A stretch of 64,000 nucleotides of DNA from positions 1-64,000 of the forward strand of contig NZ_VNHX01000013.1 of assembly GCF_008124885.1 (NCBI RefSeq), written 5' to 3'. The position numbers and the translations under genes were made by a program. Positions within the stretch are counted from its first letter, which is position 1. The number at the start of each line of letters is the position of its first letter. The DNA is from Sphingobacterium allocomposti (GTDB taxonomy: Bacteria > Bacteroidota > Bacteroidia > Sphingobacteriales > Sphingobacteriaceae). A model generated the notes under the pieces. The model made no database searches. It was given only the letters and a program-made list of their open reading frames with translations, and was not told where the DNA came from. Below are positions 8,748 to 18,779 of this stretch, piece by piece.

Positions 8748-8797
8748 GTTTCAATGTTTAGTTTAGTCGAGGGGGCCACATATCGTGGCCCTTTTTT
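8748..8797 (+). terminator. Terminator module with GTTTCAATGTTTAGTTTAGT lead-in
   Basis: The lead-in at 8748-8767 is followed by a 7-bp stem, GGGCCAC (8773-8779) with GTGGCCC (8785-8791), loop ATATC, and six Ts. Confidence 0.75.
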
Positions 8798-8814
8798 GCT
8801 GCCTTCGGCGGATT

Positions 8815-9955
8815 TGTAAAATGGTGAAGTCGTTGATTTGTGAAGATGTAAAGTGAGAAGCTAACGGCAGGTGGCGAATGGCAGATAGCAGATGGCGAAT
8901 GGCAAATGGCAGATGGCAGATGGCTATAAGCTGTAAAGTCGTTGAGTTGCTGATTCGTAAAGTTAAGATCTAACACTTAACCCTTAACTCCTAATTTCTG
9001 ACTTCTAACTTCTAAAATGTAAAGTCGTTGAGTTGCTGATTCGTAAAGTTAAGATCTAACACTTAACCCTTAACTCCTAGTTTCTGACTTCTAACTTCTC
9101 AGTTCTAACTTCTAAAATGTAAAGTTGTTGATTTGTAAGGTCGTGAAGTCGTGAAGATGTAAAGTGAGAGCTAATAGCGGATGGCAGATGGCAGATGGCG
9201 AATGGCGAATGGCGGATGGCGAATGGCAGATAGCGAATGGCAGATGGCAGATGGCGAATGGCAGATGGCGAATGGCAGATGGCAGATGGCAGATGACCGA
9301 TAGCGAATGGCAGATGGCAGATGGCTATAAGCTGTAAAGTCGTTGAGTTGCTGATTCGTAAAGTTAAGATCTAACACTTAACCCTTAACTCCTAATTTCT
9401 GACTTCTAACTTCTCAGTTCTAACTTCTAAAATGTAAAGTTGTTGATTTGTAAGGTCGTGAAGTCGTGAAGAAGTAAAGTGAGAAGCTAATGGCAGATAG
9501 CAGATGGCGGATGGCAGATGGCGGATGGCTATAAGCTGTAAAGTCGTTGAGTTGCTGATTCGTAAAGTTAAGATCTAACACTTAACCCTTAACTCCTAAT
9601 TTCTGACTTCTAACTTCTCAGTTCTAACTTCTAAAATGTAAAGTTGTTGATTTGTAAGGTCGTGAAGTCGTGAAGAAGTAAAGTGAGAAGCTAATGGCAG
9701 ATAGCAGATGGCGGATGGCAGATGGCGGATGGCAGATGGCAGATGGCAGATGGCAGATGACCGATAGCGAATGGCAGATAGCAGATGGCAGATGGCAGAT
9801 GGCAGATGACCGATAGCGAATGGCAGATAGCAGATGGCAGATGGCAGATGGCTATAAGCTATAAGCCAACACCCATAAGCTAAAATAAGCCTACGATACT
9901 CAATACTCACTTCTAATATCTAATGTCTCACGTCTAATGTCTAACTTCTTTATAC
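8815..9955 (-). repeat. Composite repeat island II, inverted relative to island I
   Basis: Read on the minus strand this has the same parts as island I. On the plus strand there are octamers (GTAAAGTC, GTTGATTT, GTGAAGAT, GTAAAGTG), GGCAGAT/GGCGAAT/AGCAGAT heptamers, and a third heptamer block (TAACACT, TAACCCT, TAACTCC, TGACTTC, TAACTTC). The module starting at GCTGTAAAGTCGTT recurs at 8930, 9331 and 9535, the last two 204 bases apart. The end (about 9855-9950) is the reverse complement of the start of island I, including the stretch around CCTACGATACTCAATACTCA. No REP palindrome pair was seen here. Confidence 0.85.
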
Positions 9956-10044
9956 CCAAGTAAACAAGGTCCTTCGGCGCGAACGAAACGAAGAAAATAC
10001 AAACAAACTCCCCTCTAAGTGGGTTATCTCATACAAAAGAGATA

Positions 10045-10377
10045 ATGAAAATGAAGAAACTGAAGATCCTAGCACTGTTAAGCTTAACAGTAAGTGTACT
10101 TGTCAGCTGTTTTCCGAAAGCCAGCCAAGTCATCCGATCCCTACCCGTAGAAAGCAAAGAGCAGATACTATCCCAGTATAGCAGCGAAGAAATCGCTGAA
10201 GGCAAGGTGCTATACACGAATCACTGCGGAACGTGCCACGACCTCAAGGAGCCGGAATCCCGTACTGCTGAACAGTGGAACCGCATTGTGAAACGCATGA
10301 TTCCGCGGGCAAAGCTCAACGATCGTGACGGACAGCTGGTACGCGCCTATGTCATCGTAAACGCCAAATCTAGCTAA
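10045..10377 (+). CDS. Cytochrome c-type lipoprotein
   Basis: The 110-residue protein has a lipoprotein signal (KKLKILALLSLTVSVLVSC, lipobox Cys near residue 22) and a single CXXCH heme c motif (NHCGTCHDL, about residues 59-67). A Met near residue 85 (KRMIPRA) is a candidate axial ligand. Its size fits a small monoheme electron carrier anchored in the envelope. Its 3' end overlaps the 3' end of the convergent ATPase gene by 8 bases. Redox partner unknown. Confidence 0.85.
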   Translation: MKMKKLKILALLSLTVSVLVSCFPKASQVIRSLPVESKEQILSQYSSEEIAEGKVLYTNHCGTCHDLKEPESRTAEQWNRIVKRMIPRAKLNDRDGQLVRAYVIVNAKSS

Positions 10378-12364
10378 ACCGCATCCTTTGTATTCGTATC
10401 GCATTCAGTATAGCCAACAACGCGACGCCGACGTCGGCAAACACGGCTTCCCACATCGTGGCTAGCCCTCCTGCGCCCAATAGCAGCACAGCTGCTTTGA
10501 CCATAAACGCCAACATAATATTCTGCCAGACGATGCGCCGTGTTTGCCTGCCTATTTCTATAGCGGTTGCGATCCTCGACGGCTTATCATCCTGAATGAC
10601 CACATCGGCTGTTTCAATGGTGGCGTCGCTTCCCAGACCGCCCATGGCGATACCCACATCACTAAGGGCGACCACCGGCGCATCGTTCACCCCGTCCCCG
10701 ACAAAGGCGACACGCTCTCCGCGGTCTTTAATATCCCGCAATTTATCAACCTTATCTTCCGGAAGCAGGTCGCCAAAAGCACTATCTATTCCCAGTTTAT
10801 CCGCGACATGCGCAACGACAGCTCCCTTGTCCCCACTCAACATGGTTGTTTTAACCCCAAGCTTATGCAGCCGGCGGATTGCCTGCACGCTGTCGTCTTT
10901 AATGCGATCGGCAATGGTAATATGTCCCATAAATTTACCACCCCACGCCACCGCTATCGTCGTAAGCCTCGTCTCTACCGAATCCAACGTATACGGAACC
11001 CCAAACTTGTCCAATAGCTTGAAGTTACCGACCAATAGGAGCTGGTCCTCGAAAGTAGCCTGAAGACCATAGCCAGCAACCTCCTCAACGTCACGCAGCT
11101 TAATATCGTTCTTAGGTACGCCTCCGTACGCACGTATGGCCGTCGCCACGGGGTGCGTGCTATGGCTCTCCAATACATTGACCATGTCCAACAATCGATC
11201 GGCGTCCACACCTTCCGCCCACCACACATCTTTCACCTCAAACACACCTTCCGTCATCGTTCCGGTTTTGTCCATCACGACGTGCCGGATGTTAGCCAAT
11301 GCGTCCAGATAGTTGCTGCCCTTAAACAAAATTCCGTTCCGGCTGGCGGCGCCGATTCCTCCAAAGTAGCCCAGCGGGATAGAGATGACCAGCGCGCATG
11401 GACAGGAGATCACCAAAAAGACCAGCGCCCGATAGAGCCAGTCGCTGAAGCTATAGCTATCCACTATGAAATAAGGAAGCAGCCAGATGCTAATGGCAAG
11501 AAACACCACGATAGGCGTATATACCTTGGCAAATTTCCGTATGAACAGCTCGGTGGGCGCCTTCTGCGAAGTCGCCTGCTGCACCATTTCCAATATCCTG
11601 CTCAGCTTGCTGTCGCTGTACGCCGCCGTCACCTTCACCCGGCTCACCGACCGCAGGTTGATCATGCCCGCCAGCACGGATTCTCCTTTAGCCTTGCGAT
11701 CCGGTACGCTCTCTCCGGTCAGCGCTGCCGTATCGAACGATGCATGTTCCGATATCAGTTCGCCGTCCAGTCCTAGTTTTTCCCCCGGCTTCAGCTGTAT
11801 AATGTCGCCAATTTTAGCTTCCTCCGCTCGTATGGACGTTAATCTATCCCCGTCTACTACCGTTACCTCATCAGGCCGCTGGTCAAGCAATGCCTTGATA
11901 TTACCTTTCGCGCGGGCTACCGCCAGCCCCTGAAAAGTTTCCCCAACGGCATAAAAGAGCATCACAGCCACTCCTTCGGGATATTCACCGATAGCAAAGG
12001 CTCCTATCGTGGCAATCCCCATTAAAAAGAATTCCGAAAAAACATCGCCCTTGCCGATGCTTATTCCAGCATCCCGGAGCACAGGCAGACCTACCGGTAG
12101 GTAAGCAAGTATGTACCATGCCAACCGGGTCCAGCCTACGAACCAAGGTTGTGGCACCCAGTTGTCGAAAGCCAGGCCGGATAGCAATAAAAGGAGCGAG
12201 AGAATAGCCGGAGCAAAAAGGCGGACCTGCTTCCATTGCCGCTGCGGCGGTTTGCCGTCCGTAGACGTAGAAGAGTGTTTCCCCGCAGGCGCGGGGGCAG
12301 AACAGCAACACCCAGCCTCCACATGTGGGTCTACCGAACGATGTCTATTTGAATGCACTTCCAT
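10370..12364 (-). CDS. Zn/Cd/Pb-type P1B ATPase
   Basis: This metal-exporting P-type ATPase has about 664 residues from the chosen start. Visible motifs are the metal-binding CPC in SCPCALVIS (transmembrane), phosphorylation motif DKTGT, the HP motif (STHPVATAI), and MLSGDKGA and GDGVNDAPVVA in the ATP-binding and hinge regions. The N-terminus has no HMA domain but a short Cys/His cluster (GCCCS preceded by HVEAG). The frame continues upstream to 12448, but AAGGAAATTT just before the ATG at 12364 makes that the likely start. A Fur-family regulator precedes it on the same strand and two Fur-type palindromes lie between them. I infer zinc or cadmium efflux. Confidence 0.9.
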   Translation of the reverse strand: MEVHSNRHRSVDPHVEAGCCCSAPAPAGKHSSTSTDGKPPQRQWKQVRLFAPAILSLLLLLSGLAFDNWVPQPWFVGWTRLAWYILAYLPVGLPVLRDAGISIGKGDVFSEFFLMGIATIGAFAIGEYPEGVAVMLFYAVGETFQGLAVARAKGNIKALLDQRPDEVTVVDGDRLTSIRAEEAKIGDIIQLKPGEKLGLDGELISEHASFDTAALTGESVPDRKAKGESVLAGMINLRSVSRVKVTAAYSDSKLSRILEMVQQATSQKAPTELFIRKFAKVYTPIVVFLAISIWLLPYFIVDSYSFSDWLYRALVFLVISCPCALVISIPLGYFGGIGAASRNGILFKGSNYLDALANIRHVVMDKTGTMTEGVFEVKDVWWAEGVDADRLLDMVNVLESHSTHPVATAIRAYGGVPKNDIKLRDVEEVAGYGLQATFEDQLLLVGNFKLLDKFGVPYTLDSVETRLTTIAVAWGGKFMGHITIADRIKDDSVQAIRRLHKLGVKTTMLSGDKGAVVAHVADKLGIDSAFGDLLPEDKVDKLRDIKDRGERVAFVGDGVNDAPVVALSDVGIAMGGLGSDATIETADVVIQDDKPSRIATAIEIGRQTRRIVWQNIMLAFMVKAAVLLLGAGGLATMWEAVFADVGVALLAILNAIRIQRMRFS

Positions 12365-12424
12365 AAATTTCCTTTCTTGCGTTGCCGCCTGTTCAGCCCC
12401 CCCCTGAACAGGCGGCACGCACTC

Positions 12425-12471
12425 TATCATAATGATAAAGATAGGCATCCCATCCGTGCAATACTATTGCA
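12425..12471 (-). promoter_or_regulatory. Two Fur-family operator-like palindromes
   Basis: TGCAATA-C-TATTGCA (12457-12471) is a perfect 7-1-7 inverted repeat, the geometry typical of Fur/Zur/PerR boxes. TATCAT-A-ATGATA (12425-12437) is a second, 6-1-6 palindrome. Both lie upstream of the P-type ATPase and just downstream of the Fur-family gene. The regulator-site match is inferred. Confidence 0.6.
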
Positions 12472-12566
12472 AACTTGTATTTCTGCTATAATGAGCCTTC
12501 TAGGCAGGGGCGAGCAGGACGAGTGTCCTTTTATAAACAACGCAGTTAAATTGCATATAAAAGCAC

Positions 12567-12983
12567 CTAATCTACGTTCAGACAATTTTCACAGACTCCC
12601 CTTGCAAATAGCCGCACATCTTCGATCCTGACCGCCGTCTCCCAGTCGGGAGACAGTCTCACCTCCTGCCGGCAGGTTGTCTGCTTGCAGTGCCTACAGT
12701 AGAAGTGCAGATGCCAGTCCTTGTGCCTGTCAGAAGAACAGTCCTCGTCGCACAGCTTATACCGTGTGGTGTTGTTCTCCTGAATACTGTGCACTACCCC
12801 TTTCTCCTCGAATGTGCGTAACGTCCGGTAGATCGTTATCCGGTCCGCCGCCTGAAACGAATGCTCTATTTCCGAGAGAGAAAGGGCCACGTTCTGGTCC
12901 TGCAACACTTCGTATACCAATATCCGCATTGTGGTGGGCTTGACACCTTTGCCCATCAGTTTATCTTCGATATCCTTCTTCAT
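12567..12983 (-). CDS. Fur-family metalloregulator
   Basis: This transcription factor of about 138 residues has an N-terminal winged helix (KPTTMRILVYEVLQ, then DRITIYRTLRTFEEKGVV, the Fur recognition-helix pattern). The C-terminal metal-binding dimerisation domain has HLHFYCRHCKQTTC and CENC, the two paired-Cys sites of a structural zinc. I chose the ATG at 12983, since the frame otherwise opens at a TTG (12989). It lies about 200 bp upstream of the P1B ATPase on the same strand, with Fur-type palindromes in between. A Zur-like or metal-stress sensor controlling efflux is the likely role; the metal cannot be told from the sequence. Confidence 0.88.
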   Translation of the reverse strand: MKKDIEDKLMGKGVKPTTMRILVYEVLQDQNVALSLSEIEHSFQAADRITIYRTLRTFEEKGVVHSIQENNTTRYKLCDEDCSSDRHKDWHLHFYCRHCKQTTCRQEVRLSPDWETAVRIEDVRLFARGVCENCLNVD

Positions 12984-13141
12984 GATCAATTACCTTTCAC
13001 AACCTCATCGCCTTCCATCGACAACAATGAGGATAACGGCAGCCCCACGGCCGTCGCCGTGGCATCGTCGTCGTCTTATAAAGATAAACGTTTTCAGGAA
13101 CCCGTTGTGCAACAAAGCCGCTATTTATTGTCCGAAAGCCT

Positions 13142-13215
13142 GAGGCTTCGACAAGCTCAGCCTGACAGGAGGGGTGTCCCCCCGAGCCCGTCGAAGAGCT
13201 CTTCGACAGGCTCCA
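13142..13215. repeat. REP-like element, GAGCTCAGCCTGACA family
   Basis: GCTTCGACAAGCTCAGCCTG (13145 onward) is followed by an inverted arrangement around CCCGTCGAAGAGCTCTTCGA. Related copies lie at 26221, 35402, 35757 and, divergently, at 48431. It sits in the otherwise empty gap between the Fur-family gene and the SusD gene. Confidence 0.65.
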
Positions 13216-13405
13216 TACAGGCTCTGCCGAAATGCGCAGCGTCAAATGTGTTCCGACAGACGCAGCGTGACATTAAAGTCCATGTATCCAATAAAACACG
13301 AGGGATTTTCCCAAAAAAGATAGAGACGCTGTGTCGGCAATGCGTAATAAAAACAAGACGTCCTGGAACGGTTGCCCCAAGACGTCTACGATGGTTAAAT
13401 CCCCG

Positions 13406-14980
13406 TTAATACCCGGGGTTCTGCTGTAAATTCGGGTTGACCGCTATCTGCTGGCTCGGGATAGGATAAACCAACGTCTTCGGGTCCGGATCGGCGGCCT
13501 TTTCCTGCCATGCTTCAAGGAATTTTCCGAAGCGGATAAGATCTTGCCGTCTCCATCCTTCCCAGTATAGTTCGCGGGCACGCTCGTCCAGCAGGCTTTC
13601 AAGTGTCAGCGCCGTAAACGCCCCCACTCCCCGGTTGGCTCGTATGCTGTTCACCAGGCGCAGCGCGTCTGCTGCCGCCCCCGTGCCTCCCCGTAAGATT
13701 GCTTCGGCCTGCATAAGCAATACGTCAGCGTATCGGAACACCACCCAATCGTTATTCCGCTGGCCGGTGACCGCATAGTCGAAGGCATACTTCAAAGGGC
13801 GGATGCCTGCCGTTTCGAGTGTTGTGCCCGACGTGCGTATGGTCACCTCGCGTGTAAAGGACAGCGGTGCCGTAGACGGGTTCCTCGCCATAAGCGGCCT
13901 GTTCGTGCTCCAGTTATACTGCTGTCCCGCAAAAAAGCCAACGTTCTGCCTGCGGAAATTTCTTGTCCTGTTGGAGGTGGTATCCGCCGGATATTCATAA
14001 TAGATACCGCGGCGCTCGTCGTCCGCACTAAACTTGTCGTAATAGTCCGATAACGTACACCAGCCGTTCCACCCTCCCGGGTTCATGTTATAATGTGCGA
14101 TCGTGTTCCACGTTCTGTCCACGTTTCCGCCTCGCTCGCCGTTTTTGTTGAAGAGCGTATAAATGTTTTCGGTCGATTTAGCATCGTTGTCCGGCGCAAA
14201 GTTATCGAAATACCGGCCTTCGGGCGAGATGCTGTATTTTCCGGACGCGGTGATTTCCTGGGCAAGGGCCACGACCCTGTTCATATCTTCCACGGGAAAT
14301 GTCGGCGCCTGCCGGTTTAAGAAGGTCCCCCTGTTAAGGTAAACTTTCATCAGGAGGGCCCGTGCCGCATTTCGGTTCGCCACATACGCAGCCGTTGGCC
14401 CGTTCTCTGGCAAGCTCGCCATGATTTCGTTCAGTTCCTTAACGATATAGTCGATTGCCTGTTGGGGCTGCAGTACTTCCGGGGCAATCCGGAAGTCGTC
14501 TAACGACTCGCCCTCGCGGATCGGGACAACGCCATATAGATCCAACATGTCGAACATCGCCAACGCGCGGATAAACCGTGCTTCAGCAGCCTGCTGTGCC
14601 CCCGGACTATAGCGAAGTACATTTGTTGCGTTGTAGATCGCCGTACCTAGGCTCACAAACGTATTGTTCATATAGCCATTGTCGGCGTTCCAGGTATGGA
14701 GGTGAATAGCGCGGTGCATACCGTTATCGTCCCAGTCGCCGCCCCTGGTAGGAGCCATCGCGGCGTCCGTGGATACCTCCTGCATGACCCACCGCTGGTC
14801 CTGCTGATAGGGTGTGTTTAATGAATTGTATGCGGTGATAAGCAAGGCCGCCGGATCGACGTTCAAGCCGTCGCTTTCCTCAAGTTCTCCCCTGAACTCC
14901 TCCGTCAGCTTAGTGCAGGATGACGTGCCCATAGTAGCAACCCCTGCCAGTGCGATATATATCAAAGATCTCAGTTTCAT
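13406..14980 (-). CDS. SusD/RagB family outer-membrane lipoprotein
   Basis: The 524-residue surface nutrient-binding lipoprotein partners the SusC-like transporter upstream. It has a lipoprotein signal with the lipobox Cys at about residue 22 (GTSSCTKL) and N-terminal TPR-like helices typical of SusD (TAYNSLNTPYQQ, AEARFIRALAMFDMLDLYGVVPI). The C-terminal signature is ADVLLMQAEAILRG, RARELYWEGWRRQDLIRFGKF and the terminal NPNLQQNPGY. It follows the SusC gene by about 50 bases, and both begin after CAGATG, so they form one operon. The ligand is probably a glycan or other oligomer; no glycoside hydrolase is adjacent to suggest which. Confidence 0.92.
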   Translation of the reverse strand: MKLRSLIYIALAGVATMGTSSCTKLTEEFRGELEESDGLNVDPAALLITAYNSLNTPYQQDQRWVMQEVSTDAAMAPTRGGDWDDNGMHRAIHLHTWNADNGYMNNTFVSLGTAIYNATNVLRYSPGAQQAAEARFIRALAMFDMLDLYGVVPIREGESLDDFRIAPEVLQPQQAIDYIVKELNEIMASLPENGPTAAYVANRNAARALLMKVYLNRGTFLNRQAPTFPVEDMNRVVALAQEITASGKYSISPEGRYFDNFAPDNDAKSTENIYTLFNKNGERGGNVDRTWNTIAHYNMNPGGWNGWCTLSDYYDKFSADDERRGIYYEYPADTTSNRTRNFRRQNVGFFAGQQYNWSTNRPLMARNPSTAPLSFTREVTIRTSGTTLETAGIRPLKYAFDYAVTGQRNNDWVVFRYADVLLMQAEAILRGGTGAAADALRLVNSIRANRGVGAFTALTLESLLDERARELYWEGWRRQDLIRFGKFLEAWQEKAADPDPKTLVYPIPSQQIAVNPNLQQNPGY

Positions 14981-15029
14981 CTGTCTATTTTTTTAGTATT
15001 ATCCATTATATATTATATCTCCAGCTCCA

Positions 15030-18014
15030 TTAAAGCGAGAAATTTACGCCCAGAAGAATGTTGCGTGATGGCGGATACGGCAGATACTCTATACCCAGCG
15101 ACGGGATACCGTTCGTCGTACCATCCGTATTGACCTCCGGATCGAAACCGGTGTACTTCGTGATGATGAACAGGTTCTGTCCCGTAAGCGACACATTAAA
15201 GTTTCTGAACGTTTTGCCGATATCTCCCACAGCATAGCTCAGCGTAAGGTTAGCCATCTTGAGGTAGTCGCCCTTCTCCAAAAAACGGGTCGATGGCGCA
15301 GCCGAGTTGGCCGTAGACTCCTTGACAGAGGTGTCAAAGAACGCAGAACCTATATTCCGCGACGAAAGGTTACTCAACCCGAGTGCTGTGGCGGCCGTGT
15401 TATTAAATAAGTAATGTCCCAGAGCACCATTCATATTCGCTGCCAGCGAGAATTTCTTATAACTTACATTCGTGGATAGTCCCACTAACGTTTCCGGGTT
15501 AGGGCTGCCGGTGTAGAACTTGTTCACTGCAGGATCATTATCGCTGCTGATGCTGCCGTCCAATCCGCGGTACATGCTCATTCCGGTTTCCGGATCTATG
15601 CCTTCATACTGCGCCAGATACCATACGTTAAGCGGCTGTCCGTTTACCATACGTTGCCCAAGAACGCCCGAAAATCCCTGTCCCCGCAACGCGCCGGTCT
15701 CGTAGTAGCCTATCAGTCCGCTCACGCTGTTTTTCAAAAAAGTCGCATTTCCAGTGATGTCCCATGTCCAGTCTGTGCTGTTAATGATGGTACCGGTCAA
15801 CGAGATTTCGACGCCTTTGTTCACAATTTCGCCATCTAGGTTGACCCATATACGTCCTGCAGGTGCAGGTTGGGCAAGCGTCTGCTCAAATAGTGCATCT
15901 GTTGTCCTTTTATTGAAGTAATCGATCGATCCGTAGAGACGGTTCTTCAAAAACGCAAAGTCGATTCCGGCGTTCAGCGTTGTTGCGGTCTCCCATCGGA
16001 GGTCAGGGTTACCGTAGTTAGCCTGGCTGATACTCTGATTACCGAAAACCAGCCTGTTCAGCGATGCACCCGACGGGAATTCCTGGTTTCCGGTCCTACC
16101 CCATCCCAACCGGATTTTAAGCTGGTCAAAAATACTGTTGGACTTCATGAATTCCTCTTCCGCCAAATTCCACGCCACGGCCAGCGAAGGGAACATGGCG
16201 TATTTGTTGTTGGAACCGAACTTCGTCGATCCGTCTCTCCGTATGGTTGCCGTCAACAGATATCTGTCGAGGTAATTGAAACCGCCCCGCAAAAAGAGCG
16301 ATTGTAGCTGGTTGGTCGGACTTCTGTACGAAGATATCTCGCGGGTGGCAACGGGCGAGTACTGCAGGTAGTCAAAATAGTCAAGCCCCATGTACTTAAA
16401 CCCGCCGCCGAACGAGATGTTGTTGTTATAGTTGTAGTCAAGGAACTCGTAACCGGCCACGGCGTTGATGTTCCAATCTTCATTAATCTGCTTATTGTAG
16501 GACAACATATGTGTCATCTGCAGGTTTGTTTCGCCATTGCTGGAAATGAAAGCCTGTTCGTTGTTCACGGCAGACGGGTCGATAAGTCCTGCCCTATACA
16601 TTCCGGCGCGGTTACCGGTCTGGCGCATCGCGCTATAAATAAAACGATATTCCAGATCGTCTGTAATTTTATAATAAGGCGCCACATTTACCACAATTGT
16701 GTTTGTTGTCGCCTGATCCTTAAAAGCCTCCAGGCTGGTCAACGGGTTTCGTGTGGTCGTACTCACGAATGTGAGGTTGCCCTGTTCATCCCGCAGCGGA
16801 CGTGTAGGATTCCATTGCAAAGCCTGAGAGATCACATTTCCTTCCGACCCGACCATGGCGTTGATTGGCGCGTAACGGTTGTCCAGCTGGGTAAGGAACA
16901 AGGAGAAATCCAATCCCAGACGGCGGTTTTCAAGGAAGCGGAAATTCCCCGTGAAGTTGCCTGTATATTTCTTGAGCTGCGATCCCCGTATAATACCGTT
17001 TTGATTGAGGTAGCCCCCCGACAAGCGATATCGTCCATGCTCGGTGCCCCCCGAAACGTCTCCGTAATAGTTCTGTGTCACAGCATGACGGGTGATGGCT
17101 TTAAAAGCGTCTTCGTTCCCGCCAAAATCGGCGTCATCCACCTCGGAAGGTGTATAGTAGTTGAGGGCTTCCCTAAACCGATCTGCGTTTAGGACCTTCG
17201 GGTACTCACGCATGCTGGAAATGCCCGAAGAAGCACCTATAGAGACCACCGGAGGGCCGGCCACCCCTTTTTTTGTGGTGATGATGACCACGCCGTTGGC
17301 TCCCCTTGACCCGTAGATTGCCGTGGCCGACGCATCTTTAAGAATATCCATGCTGGCGATATCGCTGGGGTTTAAATACGTTAGCGGGTTTCCTCTGTCC
17401 GATGAAAAGCCGCCGCGGCCTTCAGGCAGCGGGGAGTTGCCCGACATAGGCACACCGTCCAACACGAACAGTGGGTTATTGCTGGCACGGATCGATGAGT
17501 TTCCACGGATACGGACGGTGGCGGACCCACCGGGCTGACCGGTATTGTTCAGCACCATCACGCCCGGTGTTTTTCCCTGTATCAGCTGATCAGGACTCGT
17601 CATGATCCCACGGTTGAAATTAGCCTCCTGTATGGTAACCATGGCGCCGGTCAGATCTTTTTTCCGTGCAGTACCATAACCGATAACTACGACCTCATCC
17701 AGCCCCTGCTCGGCATTCGGCTGTAGCTGAACCGTGATATCCGTACCTACAATAGGCGCTTCCTTCATTGTATAGCCGATAAAAGAGACTTCCAACGTTT
17801 GTGCATTGTCAGCAACCTCCAGCGTGAAAACGCCGTCGTTGTCGGTTGTCGTGGCCAACGTCGTTCCCTTTACTTTTACCGTCGCACCAACAAGGGGCGC
17901 TCCGGCTTCGTCCAAAACCTTACCTGTCAACGTCCGCGTCTGGGCAAAAACCAGTTGGGACACAAGAAGGATCATAAGCGTCAAGACGCATCGTATACGT
18001 AAATTGTTTTCCAT
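15030..18014 (-). CDS. SusC/RagA family TonB-dependent transporter
   Basis: This outer-membrane transporter of about 994 residues has a signal peptide ending in QLVFAQ, an N-terminal carboxypeptidase-regulatory-like domain (TLTGKVLDEAGAPLVGATV) and a plug domain with the SusC signature DEVVVIGYGTARKKDLTGA. A long C-terminal barrel ends in NILLGVNFSL. I use the ATG at 18014, which is preceded by ATACAG like the SusD start; the frame extends to 18050. It pairs with the SusD gene downstream and lies divergent to the REC-AraC protein at 18780, a likely regulator. Upstream is a leader motif shared with two other genes. Confidence 0.92.
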   Translation of the reverse strand: MENNLRIRCVLTLMILLVSQLVFAQTRTLTGKVLDEAGAPLVGATVKVKGTTLATTTDNDGVFTLEVADNAQTLEVSFIGYTMKEAPIVGTDITVQLQPNAEQGLDEVVVIGYGTARKKDLTGAMVTIQEANFNRGIMTSPDQLIQGKTPGVMVLNNTGQPGGSATVRIRGNSSIRASNNPLFVLDGVPMSGNSPLPEGRGGFSSDRGNPLTYLNPSDIASMDILKDASATAIYGSRGANGVVIITTKKGVAGPPVVSIGASSGISSMREYPKVLNADRFREALNYYTPSEVDDADFGGNEDAFKAITRHAVTQNYYGDVSGGTEHGRYRLSGGYLNQNGIIRGSQLKKYTGNFTGNFRFLENRRLGLDFSLFLTQLDNRYAPINAMVGSEGNVISQALQWNPTRPLRDEQGNLTFVSTTTRNPLTSLEAFKDQATTNTIVVNVAPYYKITDDLEYRFIYSAMRQTGNRAGMYRAGLIDPSAVNNEQAFISSNGETNLQMTHMLSYNKQINEDWNINAVAGYEFLDYNYNNNISFGGGFKYMGLDYFDYLQYSPVATREISSYRSPTNQLQSLFLRGGFNYLDRYLLTATIRRDGSTKFGSNNKYAMFPSLAVAWNLAEEEFMKSNSIFDQLKIRLGWGRTGNQEFPSGASLNRLVFGNQSISQANYGNPDLRWETATTLNAGIDFAFLKNRLYGSIDYFNKRTTDALFEQTLAQPAPAGRIWVNLDGEIVNKGVEISLTGTIINSTDWTWDITGNATFLKNSVSGLIGYYETGALRGQGFSGVLGQRMVNGQPLNVWYLAQYEGIDPETGMSMYRGLDGSISSDNDPAVNKFYTGSPNPETLVGLSTNVSYKKFSLAANMNGALGHYLFNNTAATALGLSNLSSRNIGSAFFDTSVKESTANSAAPSTRFLEKGDYLKMANLTLSYAVGDIGKTFRNFNVSLTGQNLFIITKYTGFDPEVNTDGTTNGIPSLGIEYLPYPPSRNILLGVNFSL

Positions 18015-18030
18015 CTGTATAATTATAAAA

Positions 18031-18064
18031 GTGTTAAATCTTAATTGCATAGATGAGCTCGTCT
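18031..18064 (-). promoter_or_regulatory. Shared leader motif upstream of susC-like gene
   Basis: The plus-strand text starts GTGTTAAATCTTAATTGC and runs into AGATGAGCTCGTCT. Close relatives lie at 31428-31462 and 32690-32720, each 17-20 bases upstream of a minus-strand start codon. The GAGCTC core is flanked by AGA/TCT here and ACA/TGT at 31448-31462, so the dyad is kept. Confidence 0.55.
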
Positions 18065-18779
18065 CACCTGGTTTCTTTACTCATTCTCACGAGGTCTACA
18101 TCGCCTCCTGTGTAAGGCCGTTTGGCCGTTTATACTGGGCTTTGTCCGTACAGGCTCGTTTTTAATCGTGATGAGGCCGTCGGATTTATGGTCAGGCATA
18201 TGTATACGTCATGATGACGCAGGCACAGACCATGTTAGCTTAACGGCCGGGGACTGTGCCCGGTGCCCTATCTATTCCGCTGTTTAGGCACGTGCGCTAC
18301 GTGAAGACGATCTGTGTCCGGCGTACACGCCGAAAGCGCCTAGGGAAAGGCCGCGGTGGTGGGTTCTTTTTCTCGATCATATGTATGTTTGTTTATGTTG
18401 GTTTTATCGCGTATATAAAATTCAGCAAATCTGCGGCTTAAAATCAGTCACAGCGTCTCAATCTTATATCATATTGTCTCAACGGAAACGTTTCCGGTTC
18501 CTCTTTTAGGACAAAATCATCGCATTGAAAAGTATAGCCCACATGAAAACGAAAATTATACCTGATTATCAACAGGGTACATCAAAACATAGCGATTTGG
18601 CATAGAAATAGCGGCAGTCATTTTGCTGTTGTCGACGGAGGCACGCGGCGAACTGCGTACCTGGCAAAACCGTCGTACACATAGCTAACCTAAGTAGACG
18701 CATGACCGGAACATCCCATAAATCGGGGCGTTCCCATGTCGATCTGAACTAAACATTATAAACGAAACAAACCTACGTG
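18065..18779. other. Divergent regulatory region between SusC and REC-AraC genes
   Basis: Over 700 bases hold no credible gene. The region probably carries the promoters and regulator sites of both divergent units. An imperfect dyad (GGAAC near 18708, GTTCC near 18732) lies close to the plus-strand gene. No clear TAnnTTTG box stands out for either side. Confidence 0.4.

Noticed and set aside
8758..9910. Minus-strand frames of 68-104 codons in island II
   Set aside because: Same cause as above: translated tandem repeats, not genes.
10370..12448. Extended N-terminus of the metal ATPase up to 12448
   Set aside because: AAGGAAATTT precedes the ATG at 12364, and the extension covers the palindromes of the regulatory region.
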